Shown one piece after another: positions 26,351-34,383 of a stretch of DNA of 55,195 nt. The position numbers and the translations under genes were made by a program. This DNA comes from Bacteroidales bacterium. Lineage in GTDB: Bacteria; Bacteroidota; Bacteroidia; Bacteroidales; JAEINX01. Within the stretch, counting starts at the first letter, position 1, and each line of letters opens with the position of its first letter. The notes beneath the pieces were generated by a model. The model did not search any database. It was not told the origin of the DNA and saw only the letters and a list, made by a program, of their open reading frames with translations. The DNA lies in assembly GCA_016342645.1 (NCBI GenBank), contig JAEINX010000012.1, positions 1 to 55,195 of the forward strand. The letters are read 5' to 3'.

Positions 26351-27733
26351 TTAAATCATCTTTATCGGGTCAACCCATTTTGTGAATTCTTCGTCGGTTA
26401 CAAGTCCGAGTCCGATTGCAGCCTGACGAAGAGTAGTTCCTTCGGTATGAGCTTTCTTAGCAATTTTTGCGGCATTTTCATAACCAATGTGAGTGTTAAG
26501 TGAAGTAACAAGCATTAATGAATTTTCGAGATTATTTTTAATAGCTTCATTGTTTGCTTCAATTCCGACAGCACAATTGTCATTGAACGAAACACATGCA
26601 TCACCAATTAATCGTGCCGACATCAATAAATTGAAAACCATAACCGGTTTGAAAACATTCAACTGAAAATGTCCGTGAGTTCCACCGACTGCAATTGTCA
26701 TGTCGTTGCCAATTACTTGAGCACAAGCCATCGAAAGTGCTTCGCATTGTGTCGGATTAACTTTTCCGGGCATGATTGATGAACCCGGTTCGTTGGCGGG
26801 AAGGCTAATTTCACCAATTCCACATCTTGGGCCGGAGCCTAATAATCGGATATCGTTAGCAATTTTCATCAAGCTAACTGCCAAGGTTTTTAATGCTCCA
26901 GAGGTTTCAACCATTGCATCGTGAGCAGCAAGTGATTCAAATTTGTTAGGAGCTGTAATGAATGGGAATCCGGTTAATTCGGCAATTGTTTTTGCTACTA
27001 GTTCGGAGTATCCGGGAGGAGTATTAATTCCGGTTCCAACTGCAGTTCCGCCTAATGCTAATTCGGCAAGATGGCTTAAAGTGCATTTTAATGCTTCAAT
27101 TCCATGATCTAATTGCGAAACATAAGCCGAAAACTCTTGTCCGAGTGTTAATGGAGTTGCATCCATCAAATGTGTACGGCCAATTTTTACCACTTTATTA
27201 AATTCTTCAGATTTTTTTGCAAGTGTGTTTCTAAGCATTTCAACGCCCGGAATTGTGTTTTCAATAATTAATTTATAAGAAGCAATACTCATTGCTGTCG
27301 GGAAAGTGTCGTTTGAAGATTGAGATTTGTTTACATCATCGTTTGGATGAATAAATTTTTGGCCTTCACCTAATTTACCCCCCTTAACAACATGAGCACG
27401 GTTTGAAATAACTTCGTTTAAATTCATGTTAGACTGAGTACCAGAACCTGTTTGCCAAACAACAAGCGGAAAATGCTCATCAAGTTTACCATCTAAAATT
27501 TCATCGCAAACTTGAGCGATTAATTCTGCTTTTTCGTTTGCAAGCACTCCAAGCTCAGCATTTGTGAGTGCTGCAGCTTTTTTCAAATAAGCAAATGCCT
27601 TAATAATTTCATCCGGCATTTTTTGCCCACCAATTTTAAAATTGTCTTTTGATCGTTGAGTTTGCGCCCCCCAGTATTTTTCGGCAGGTACTTCAACATT
27701 TCCCATTGTGTCTTTTTCTATTCTTTTTTTCAT
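26351..27733 (-). CDS. fumC: Fumarate hydratase class II
   Basis: Interconverts fumarate and malate in the TCA cycle without an iron-sulfur cluster. It is 460 aa, normal length. The superfamily signature [13 protein letters not shown] (about residues 316-328) carries the catalytic serine loop. The N-terminal [13 protein letters not shown] and [20 protein letters not shown] blocks, including the catalytic histidine, are intact. It is leftward and ends near the shared terminator. Two accessory genes lie upstream on the same strand. Confidence 0.97.
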   Translation of the reverse strand: MKKRIEKDTMGNVEVPAEKYWGAQTQRSKDNFKIGGQKMPDEIIKAFAYLKKAAALTNAELGVLANEKAELIAQVCDEILDGKLDEHFPLVVWQTGSGTQSNMNLNEVISNRAHVVKGGKLGEGQKFIHPNDDVNKSQSSNDTFPTAMSIASYKLIIENTIPGVEMLRNTLAKKSEEFNKVVKIGRTHLMDATPLTLGQEFSAYVSQLDHGIEALKCTLSHLAELALGGTAVGTGINTPPGYSELVAKTIAELTGFPFITAPNKFESLAAHDAMVETSGALKTLAVSLMKIANDIRLLGSGPRCGIGEISLPANEPGSSIMPGKVNPTQCEALSMACAQVIGNDMTIAVGGTHGHFQLNVFKPVMVFNLLMSARLIGDACVSFNDNCAVGIEANNEAIKNNLENSLMLVTSLNTHIGYENAAKIAKKAHTEGTTLRQAAIGLGLVTDEEFTKWVDPIKMI

Positions 27734-27799
27734 ATGTTTATTAATTTGTAATATGGTTTTTGACTACTAACAATTTGTTAATAGTTTTATGTAAAGGTT

Positions 27800-28192
27800 T
27801 TAATTTTCGTTTTGTTCGCTTAATTTTTCTTTGTGTTCTACTTTTCTAATAAGTTCGCTAAGCATGATAATAATTCTTTGAACTCCGGAGTTGTTAATGT
27901 CGAATTGATCTTTAGTAATGTATCTAAGTTTATGTGAAATCAGCAGAAGTGCTTCTATTTCAATAATATTATCTAAAGAGAAATAAAGATATTGTGTTTT
28001 ATCTTTTTTAAGATTTTGTGATTTCCATTTTGAAATTCCGCTTATGATATTAATGGCAGATTCTCTTAATTTTAAAATCAAACATTCTTTTTCTTCGTTC
28101 GGGAAAATTTTTGTCAATTCATAAATTCCCTTTAAAAAATCAAGGCTTTCCTGCCAAACAGATAAATTGTTTTTTTGTTGAATTATTCTCAT
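27800..28192 (-). CDS. Four-helix-bundle protein (23S rRNA intervening-sequence protein family)
   Basis: A 130-aa, mainly helical protein: LSVWQESLDFLKGIYELTKIF-PNEEKECLILKLRESAINIISGI, followed by two long helices. This is the pattern of the small four-helix-bundle family first named from 23S rRNA intervening sequences; free-standing copies are scattered through Bacteroidota genomes. Molecular function is unknown. It lies 66 nt upstream of fumC and 71 nt after a truncated ORF6N gene, as part of a small accessory insertion between housekeeping genes. Confidence 0.85.
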   Translation of the reverse strand: MRIIQQKNNLSVWQESLDFLKGIYELTKIFPNEEKECLILKLRESAINIISGISKWKSQNLKKDKTQYLYFSLDNIIEIEALLLISHKLRYITKDQFDINNSGVQRIIIMLSELIRKVEHKEKLSEQNEN

Positions 28193-28263
28193 CTTTATTT
28201 ATAGTTGAATATTTTTATTATTAAATTTCATAAGTTAATTTATTATTTTCCTCAGCATTTGAG

Positions 28264-28926
28264 TTATTGTAACTGAATCTTTTTTCTTTTCTTTGAAAGT
28301 AAGGTAAGTACTGTATTATCGACATAGTTATCAATCAATACAATAGTTTTTTTAGCTGTCCGAACAATGTCGGAAACAAATTTGTAGGCATCGAAAATTT
28401 GTCCATCAAAAAATATGCCTTGCTTTGGTATTGTGTTTTTGTTCTCTAATGCTTTGAATACTTTATCAAGTTTTTTGTCGGTTTCTATTTGCTTTATTTC
28501 AAGTGTATTTATTCTCTGAAAAATACTTGCATTTTTAAGAATAAACTTTCTTAATTTGACAAAGGCCCTCATTATGGAAATGTTTACCTCAATCGCTACT
28601 TCGCTTGTAAGTATTCCTGATAGTGAGGCTACTCCCTGTTCTGTAAACATATTAGGAAGTTTTCTTCTTCCTCCCCAACTTGATATCGCATTTTGCGATA
28701 TCAAGTTTTTCCATTCATTATCTGAAAGTTGAAACATAAAATCAACAGGAAAGCGGTTTGAATTTCGCTTGACCTGTTCATTTAACCTACTGGTACTTAC
28801 TCTATATAGTTCAGCTAAATCACTATCCAACATAACTTGCATACCTCGAATAGTATAAATTCTATGTTGAATATTTTCGATATTGACGATTTCGCTGCTC
28901 ATATTTTTTTTATTACAAATATTCAA
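28264..28926 (-). CDS. ORF6N domain-containing protein, apparently C-terminally truncated
   Basis: A 220-aa protein. Residues about 10-105 form the ORF6N domain (IRGMQVMLDSDLAELY; NRFPVDFMFQLS; LPNMFTEQGVASLSGIL), a DNA-binding domain of phage and accessory proteins. A helical linker follows, then the start of a second domain (FDGQIFDAYKFVSDI; VLIDNYVDNTVLTLLSK) that in longer relatives continues for about 100 residues. Here it ends abruptly in KKRKKIQLQ after an A-rich tract. Reading the other frames past the stop does not restore family sequence, so deletion or replacement of the 3' part is more likely than a simple frameshift. Confidence 0.85.
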   Translation of the reverse strand: MNICNKKNMSSEIVNIENIQHRIYTIRGMQVMLDSDLAELYRVSTSRLNEQVKRNSNRFPVDFMFQLSDNEWKNLISQNAISSWGGRRKLPNMFTEQGVASLSGILTSEVAIEVNISIMRAFVKLRKFILKNASIFQRINTLEIKQIETDKKLDKVFKALENKNTIPKQGIFFDGQIFDAYKFVSDIVRTAKKTIVLIDNYVDNTVLTLLSKKRKKIQLQ

Positions 28927-28940
28927 TTAAAATTTATCAA

Positions 28941-30033
28941 TCAATAGGTTTTTCCAAATTCCATCAAATATGCTTTAATAAATGCGTTCAGATCACCATC
29001 CATAACAGCTTGCACATTTGAGGTTTCATGGTTAGTTCTTAAATCTTTAACCATTTTATAAGGGTGCATAACATAAGAACGTATTTGTGATCCCCATTCA
29101 ATTTTTTTCTTTTGTCCTTCGATTTTTGCCTGAGCTTCTTTCTTTTTTCTCATTTCAATTTCGTAGAGTTGAGATTTAAGCATCCTGATTGCTTTTTCTC
29201 TGTTCTGCAATTGAGATCTTGTTTCCTGGCATTCAATAATAATTCCCGAGGGTTCGTGTTTTAATCGAACTGCGGTTTCTACTTTATTAACATTTTGTCC
29301 ACCCGGCCCTCCTGAACGAAATGTATCCCAACTAATATCATTAGTATTGAGTTCAATATTAATGTCATCATCAATAACAGGATAGGCATAAACCGAGGCA
29401 AAAGATGTGTGTCGCTTGTTTGCTGCATCAAAGGGTGATAAACGAACCAAGCGATGTACTCCGTTTTCGCCTTTTAAGTTTCCAAAAGCATAATCCCCAA
29501 CAAACTCAAGTGAAACGGATTTTATTCCTGTTTTATCTCCCTGATGGATGTCGAGTTCTTTGATTTTAAATTTATTTCGTTCACCCCAGCGAATATACAT
29601 TCGCATAAGCATTTCTGCCCAGTCATGACTTTCGGTTCCTCCGGCACCCGGATTTATATTTAAAATTGCACCAAGTTTATCTTCGTCACCGCTAAGCATA
29701 TTCAAAAACTCAAGGTCTTCAATAAGCTTTAAAGTTTCACTATATTGCTTATTAATATCTTCTTCCTTTCCTTCTCCGGCGTGATAGAAATCTAAAATAA
29801 TTTTTAAATCATCAAAATTATTTTTTGCTTCATCAAAAGAATTAGTCCACTTTTTCTTTTCCTGAATTGATTTTAATAAAATTTCAGCATTTTTAGGGTC
29901 ATTCCAGAAATTTTGATCTTCAGTCTCTTTTCCTTCATCTTCAATCTGGATTTTTTTCTTATCAATGTCAAAGAAACCTCCTTAAAGCTTCAAGCCTTAA
30001 TTTCAAATCCTTAATGTTTTCCGGTAATATCAT
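28941..30033 (-). CDS. prfB: Peptide chain release factor 2, expressed by +1 programmed frameshift
   Basis: Terminates translation at UGA and UAA. The gene lies in two frames: codons 1-21 (ATG at 30031-30033) end at an in-frame TGA (29968-29970). A +1 shift on CUU continues in the second frame (29969 down to 28941), giving about 363 aa, the normal RF2 length. The stop-codon-reading tripeptide SPF (in [15 protein letters not shown]) and the catalytic GGQ ([11 protein letters not shown]) are present. Starting only from a later codon would drop the N-terminal domain 1, so the frameshift reading is preferred. recX ends 12 nt upstream on the same strand. Confidence 0.96.
29968..29982 (-). promoter_or_regulatory. 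prfB programmed frameshift site
   Basis: On the minus strand the site reads AGGAGG-TTT-CTT-TGA-C. The Shine-Dalgarno-like AGGAGG (29977-29982) lies 3 nt before the slippery CTT (29971-29973) and in-frame TGA followed by C, the classical RF2 autoregulatory arrangement: low RF2 favours slippage and more RF2. Confidence 0.95.
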
Positions 30034-30045
30034 TTTAAAATTTAA

Positions 30046-30516
30046 TTATTCGTAAGTATTTAGTATTTCTGATACAATCGAAGTCTCAAAACCTCTTGAG
30101 TATAAATATTTCATTGCTTGGTTTTTTTTAACTACTTCTTTAGATTGCAAAATTTTTGTGAATTTCGTTAAAATTATTTCTTTTATTGTTGAAATATATT
30201 CTTCCCGATCAATGTCGTTGAGAGCGATTTGAATATATATATCGGGGATTTGTTTTTTTCGTAATCCGTAAAGAATTTTATTTTTCCCCCATCTGTTTAT
30301 TTTGAATTTCCCATTAGCAAAAGACTTGGCATACCTTGCTTCACTAATAAAATTATCGTGAATTAATCCTTTTATTATTTTTTCTTTAGTGTTTTCCCTA
30401 AGGTTCCATGTGCTTAATTTTGCATGCACATCAATTAAACACCTTTCGCTGTAACTACAGTAGTTTTGAATTTTTTCAATAATTAAATTCAGATCTTCAG
30501 GAGTTTGCTTTTGCAT
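30046..30516 (-). CDS. recX: Regulatory protein RecX
   Basis: A 156-aa helical protein of the RecX family, which modulates RecA filaments. It carries the three-helix repeat pattern: CSYSERCLIDVHAKLSTW, IIKGLIHDNFISEARYAKSFAN-GKFKINRWGKNKILYGLRKK, and a C-terminal KNQAMKYLYSRGFETSIVSEIL. It is the upstream partner of prfB, with a 12-nt gap. A TAACTTTG on the minus strand (30552-30559) 35 nt upstream is a plausible -7 element. recA is not in the window. Confidence 0.92.
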   Translation of the reverse strand: MQKQTPEDLNLIIEKIQNYCSYSERCLIDVHAKLSTWNLRENTKEKIIKGLIHDNFISEARYAKSFANGKFKINRWGKNKILYGLRKKQIPDIYIQIALNDIDREEYISTIKEIILTKFTKILQSKEVVKKNQAMKYLYSRGFETSIVSEILNTYE

Positions 30517-30551
30517 TGATACCTTAATTCTTAAAATTAAAATTCTAAGTG

Positions 30552-30559
30552 CAAAGTTA
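30552..30559 (-). promoter_or_regulatory. Candidate -7 element of recX-prfB
   Basis: Minus-strand TAACTTTG fits TAnnTTTG, 35 nt before the recX ATG. No convincing -33 element is seen. Confidence 0.4.
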
Positions 30560-30671
30560 TCAAATTTTTCTAAAATACTGCATGTTGTAAAACAAAATTT
30601 TTAGAATGCGGTTGTTGTTTTAGATTTTTTTTACTTTAGCCGTCAAAGTTTTTCAATCAAATGATTTTTCA

Positions 30672-30679
30672 TATATTTG
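30672..30679 (+). promoter_or_regulatory. Candidate -7 element of the TlpA-like gene
   Basis: TATATTTG fits TAnnTTTG and lies 13 nt before the ATG at 30693. This favours that ATG, or permits it, over the internal ATG at 30723. Confidence 0.45.
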
Positions 30680-30692
30680 TAATCGTTCAAAA

Positions 30693-32090
30693 ATGAAAAA
30701 GTGGATATGTAAATTTAAGCCAATGAAACATTTAACTTTATTAATTTTAGTGTTTTTCTCGCTAATTGTGAATTCCCAAGAGTACAAATTCAATGCGATA
30801 ATTAAATTTTGTCCTGAAGAAAACATAATTCTAACAAGATTTTATGGTGATCAAATCTTAGTAGTTGATTCACTTACTCCTGAAAAATCGGGTGAAATTG
30901 AATTTAAATTTTCAGCTAATACCGCATCTGGAATCTATCGTTTGGTTTTCTCTGATGAAAAAATTCTTGATTTCATTTTTAATAAAGAAAATATTGAGTT
31001 ATCCTCACACTACAATTACATAATGGATAGTGTAAAAGTAAAAAGCTCAACAGAAAATATTTTGTTTTACAAATATTTAAGACGAAAAAGAGATTTTGAG
31101 ATTAAGATGGAGTTGATAAGCCCTCTTATTGATTATTACCCAAGAACAGATATGTTTTATTGGAATATTGTTTATAAATTCGATGAATTACAATTTGAAT
31201 GGCGTGAATATTTAGATAGTTTATCAAAAAATTGTGGGCAGACATATGTAGCCCGAATTTCAAGGATGGAAAAAACGCCTTCGGTTTCATCTGATTTGTC
31301 TGGTCAGGAAAGATCGGCGTTTTTTAAACAACATTTTTTCGATGATATTAGTTTTGGAGATACAAGCCTTTTCAGAAGTAATGTTTTTTCAGGGAAAATT
31401 ATTGAATATCTTTCACTTTACAGCAATCCTCGTCTATCGCAAAGTGAATTGGAAGATGAGTTTATAAACGCTACAAATGTACTTTTAGCTAAAGTATCCG
31501 ATGACCCGACAAGCTATGAATTTGTTTTAAATTATCTCGTTAACGGTTTTGAAAAATTTCATTTCGATAAAGTATTGGAATACATAAGTGAAAACTTCGT
31601 ACTTGATGGAAAATGCGAAGATGAAAAACGAAAAAGTATGCTTGAAAAACGATTGGCAAAGTATAAAGAATTAGCCAACGGAAAAGCAGGCCCCGAAATA
31701 GTTATGAAGGATATTGAAGGTAAAGAGTTTGTTCTTTCTCAACTCGATGCGGATTATACATTGTTGGTTTTTTGGGCAAGTTGGTGTCCACATTGTTTGA
31801 ATGTACTTCCTGAAATAAAAAAATTATACGAAGACGATAATGTAGTTGATTTTAAGGTTGTAGCAATTTCTGTTGATACAAGTGCAAACGACTGGAAAAA
31901 AGAAATAAATAATGGAGGTTTTAATTGGATTAATTGCTCCGATTTGAATGGCTGGAACAGTAAGGCGGCTGATGATTATAATATTTATGCAACTCCTTCA
32001 ATGGTATTGCTTGACAAACAAAAGACTATCATTTCAAAGCCAATAACTAAAAGTGAGTTGAAAAAAGCTATAAAGGCTTTGAATAAATAG
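30693..32090 (+). CDS. TlpA-like thioredoxin-fold protein, exported
   Basis: A 465-aa protein with an N-terminal signal sequence (hydrophobic TLLILVFFSLIV; the mature part starts near SQEYKF). An N-terminal beta-rich region resembles the DUF4369-type domain often fused to thioredoxins in Bacteroidota, and a helical middle follows. The C-terminal thioredoxin domain (about 325-465) has the redox motif WASWCPHC and the cis-proline loop YATPSMVL. It probably acts in periplasmic disulfide chemistry. The start is either 30693 or 30723 (MKHLTLL); both give a signal peptide. The gene is monocistronic and divergent from recX. Confidence 0.88.
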   Translation: MKKWICKFKPMKHLTLLILVFFSLIVNSQEYKFNAIIKFCPEENIILTRFYGDQILVVDSLTPEKSGEIEFKFSANTASGIYRLVFSDEKILDFIFNKENIELSSHYNYIMDSVKVKSSTENILFYKYLRRKRDFEIKMELISPLIDYYPRTDMFYWNIVYKFDELQFEWREYLDSLSKNCGQTYVARISRMEKTPSVSSDLSGQERSAFFKQHFFDDISFGDTSLFRSNVFSGKIIEYLSLYSNPRLSQSELEDEFINATNVLLAKVSDDPTSYEFVLNYLVNGFEKFHFDKVLEYISENFVLDGKCEDEKRKSMLEKRLAKYKELANGKAGPEIVMKDIEGKEFVLSQLDADYTLLVFWASWCPHCLNVLPEIKKLYEDDNVVDFKVVAISVDTSANDWKKEINNGGFNWINCSDLNGWNSKAADDYNIYATPSMVLLDKQKTIISKPITKSELKKAIKALNK

Positions 32091-32116
32091 GGATTATTTA
32101 AAATAATGAAAACATA

Positions 32117-32159
32117 TTTTACATTTAGACGTCTAAATGTAAAATAAACTTTACATTTG
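32117..32159 (+). promoter_or_regulatory. Perfect 28-bp palindrome, extra half-site and -7 element of the second AAA_14 gene
   Basis: Arms 32117-32130 and 32131-32144 are exact reverse complements centred on GAC|GTC. A third, imperfect half-site (TTTACATTTGGTC) follows from 32150 and contains TACATTTG (32152-32159), a TAnnTTTG match 15 nt before the ATG. The palindrome ends 7 nt before that element, nearly the same geometry as at the other AAA_14 gene, although the sequences differ. Confidence 0.85.
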
Positions 32160-32174
32160 GTCGTTTTGTGAAAT

Positions 32175-33308
32175 ATGATTGACAGGCCTTTTTGGATATT
32201 GAAAATAGAAAATGCGTGGAAAAAACGTTCTATCGTCTGGTTATCTGGAGTCAGGCGTGTAGGAAAGACTGTTATTTCAAAAATGTTACCTAATGCTAAT
32301 TATTTTAATTGTGACCTTCCATCGGTAATGCACAGACTTGAAGACCCGGAATTATTTTACCAAAGTTTCCCAAACGATAGCATTATCATTTTTGATGAAA
32401 TTCACCGCATTAATGATCCGAGTAAACTTTTAAAAATAGCTGCTGATGAGTTCCCACAAATAAAAATTCTTGCAACGGGTTCATCTTCATTAACTGCAAC
32501 AAAAAAGTTTAGAGATAGTTTAACAGGACGAAAAATAAATATTTACTTGCCTCCTGTTTTATGGAATGAGTGTCAAAATAATTTTAAAATAAATAATTTA
32601 GATCATCGCTTATTAAATGGAGGATTACCTGAACTTCTGCTTTCAAAAGAAAAAGATAGTTCATTTTTCGCCGAATGGATTGATAGTTATTATGCACGTG
32701 ATATTCAAGAGCTTTTCAATATTCGTAATCGTGGCGGTTTTCTTAAACTTTTAAAATTATTATTGATTCAAAGCGGGAATGTATTAGACTATACTTATTT
32801 ATCAAAATTGTGTGGACAAAGCCGACCTACGGTTATCACACATGTTGAAGCAATGCGTATTGCACATTGCATATTTATTGTTACTCCTTTCTTCGGAGGG
32901 GGTAGTAGGGAAATTATCAGACAACCAAAAATTTACGCTTTTGATACAGGTTTTATAACATATTCAAAGGGCTGGAATTCAATTAGAGAGGATGATCGTG
33001 GAATATTATGGGAACATTTGATATTAGATATGCTGCGGACTAATATTCTTGAAAATGAAATTCATTATTGGCGGGATAAATCCGGTTGTGAAATTGATTT
33101 TATTATTGTAAAAGATAATAATAGCGTAGATACTATTGAATGTAAAATAAATCCTAAAAAATATTCAATTAAAAATTTGAGTGTATTTCGAAAAATTTAC
33201 CCCTTTGGTAGGAATTTCTGCTTATGTCCTTTAATAAATGAAAATTATCAGCTGAGATACGATAATTTAATTATTGAATTTCAGTCTTGTTATCAGGTAC
33301 AACAATAG
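32175..33308 (+). CDS. AAA_14/DUF4143 ATPase (second copy)
   Basis: A 377-aa relative, not a close duplicate, of the gene at 22493-23671. Walker A is GVRRVGKT (25-32) and Walker B is SIIIFDEIHRI. The sensor-type ATGSSSLT follows. A helix-turn-helix-like segment is seen around YLSKLCGQSRPTVITHVEAM. The C-terminal domain carries the PD-(D/E)xK-like pattern WRDKSGCEID (D308) and E322-C-K324. Family role is unknown. It stands alone between the TlpA-like gene and the convergent sirtuin gene. The spacer after it (about 33346-33366) holds a doubled ATTCGTG motif. Confidence 0.93.
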   Translation: MIDRPFWILKIENAWKKRSIVWLSGVRRVGKTVISKMLPNANYFNCDLPSVMHRLEDPELFYQSFPNDSIIIFDEIHRINDPSKLLKIAADEFPQIKILATGSSSLTATKKFRDSLTGRKINIYLPPVLWNECQNNFKINNLDHRLLNGGLPELLLSKEKDSSFFAEWIDSYYARDIQELFNIRNRGGFLKLLKLLLIQSGNVLDYTYLSKLCGQSRPTVITHVEAMRIAHCIFIVTPFFGGGSREIIRQPKIYAFDTGFITYSKGWNSIREDDRGILWEHLILDMLRTNILENEIHYWRDKSGCEIDFIIVKDNNSVDTIECKINPKKYSIKNLSVFRKIYPFGRNFCLCPLINENYQLRYDNLIIEFQSCYQVQQ

Positions 33309-33402
33309 TAAATATTTACTTTGGTAGAGTATGTGTTTTATTTCTAATATTCGTGCTAATTCGTGTCTTTTTCTAAGTTTACGTATAGACACTATTTAGC
33401 AA

Positions 33403-34098
33403 TTACAATTCCCCCATCTCAAGCAACTCCTCAACCAACTTCGGCACTCCTTCACCCGCGTTTTTCCGAATTACCGTAAGATTTTTTATCCCGCTAACTT
33501 CCTCTGCATTTGGATCAATAAGATATTTTTTAGCTTCATTAGAAACATAATTTATTAACCCAGCCGCAGGATAAACTACCATTGAAGTTCCTATGACAAT
33601 AAAAATATCAGCTTTTTTTACAATTTGAATTGCATCCATAATTGCCGGAACTGCCTCTCCGAACCAAACAATATGCGGCCTGAGTTGTGAGCCTTTTTCG
33701 CATTGATCACCAATGTTTAAAGGCCAGTCTTTTAATTCGTAAACAAGGCTTGGGTCAATAGTGCTTCTTGCTTTTTTTAATTCGCCATGAAGATGAAGGA
33801 TGTTTTTGGAACCTGCTCTTTCGTGCAGATCATCAACATTTTGAGTTATTATTTCAGTATCAAATTTTTTCTCAAGCTTAGCTAAAGCATGATGAGCAGT
33901 ATTAGGACTTACTTCAAAAAGTTGTTTACGGCGTTGGTTATAAAATTCAAGAACAAGCTCAGGGTCTCTTTCCCATGCAATCGGGCTTGCAACTTCTTCA
34001 ATCCTGTAATTATTCCATAATCCATTGCTTCCTCTGAAAGTTTTTACTCCACTTTCAGCACTTATTCCGGCACCTGTTAAAATTACTATGGTTTTCAT
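33403..34098 (-). CDS. cobB: NAD-dependent protein deacylase, Sir2 family
   Basis: A 231-aa sirtuin that removes acyl groups from lysines using NAD+. The NAD site is GAGISAESGVKTFRG, and TQNVDDLHERAG and the catalytic histidine in HLHGEL are present. Y53-N-Q-R56 (EFYNQRR) matches the Tyr/Arg pair that favours succinyl or malonyl substrates in class III sirtuins. The four zinc cysteines are missing: the protein has only one cysteine (in DQCEKGSQLRP), so the usual zinc site cannot form. I recall a similar GDxCEKGSQLRP form in other Bacteroidota sirtuins. Monocistronic. Confidence 0.93.
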   Translation of the reverse strand: MKTIVILTGAGISAESGVKTFRGSNGLWNNYRIEEVASPIAWERDPELVLEFYNQRRKQLFEVSPNTAHHALAKLEKKFDTEIITQNVDDLHERAGSKNILHLHGELKKARSTIDPSLVYELKDWPLNIGDQCEKGSQLRPHIVWFGEAVPAIMDAIQIVKKADIFIVIGTSMVVYPAAGLINYVSNEAKKYLIDPNAEEVSGIKNLTVIRKNAGEGVPKLVEELLEMGEL

Positions 34099-34383
34099 GG
34101 TTTTTTTTTGTTCCTATTTTTGATTGATTAAATTTTGCAAAATCCGGATTAGAAATTAAAAATTGCTTGTATTCTGAATTTTCACTTTCCAATTTCAAGT
34201 TTCCGATTACGAATTTTCAATTCATTTAATTCACAATTAATCAATACTTAATGAGTGATTTTTTATAAATACAACAAAATTAATTTATTTTTTATTAAAA
34301 AATTGTATTTTTATGGGCTAAAAAAAATCATATTGATTGAATAAAAAATACACTTATAAAACGTTTTAAATTAATAGCATACA

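Noticed and set aside
28941-29705. prfB as a shortened gene with a start near 29705
   Set aside because: The upstream frame joined by the TTT-CTT-TGA-C shift site restores the whole RF2 protein, so the short version is an artefact.
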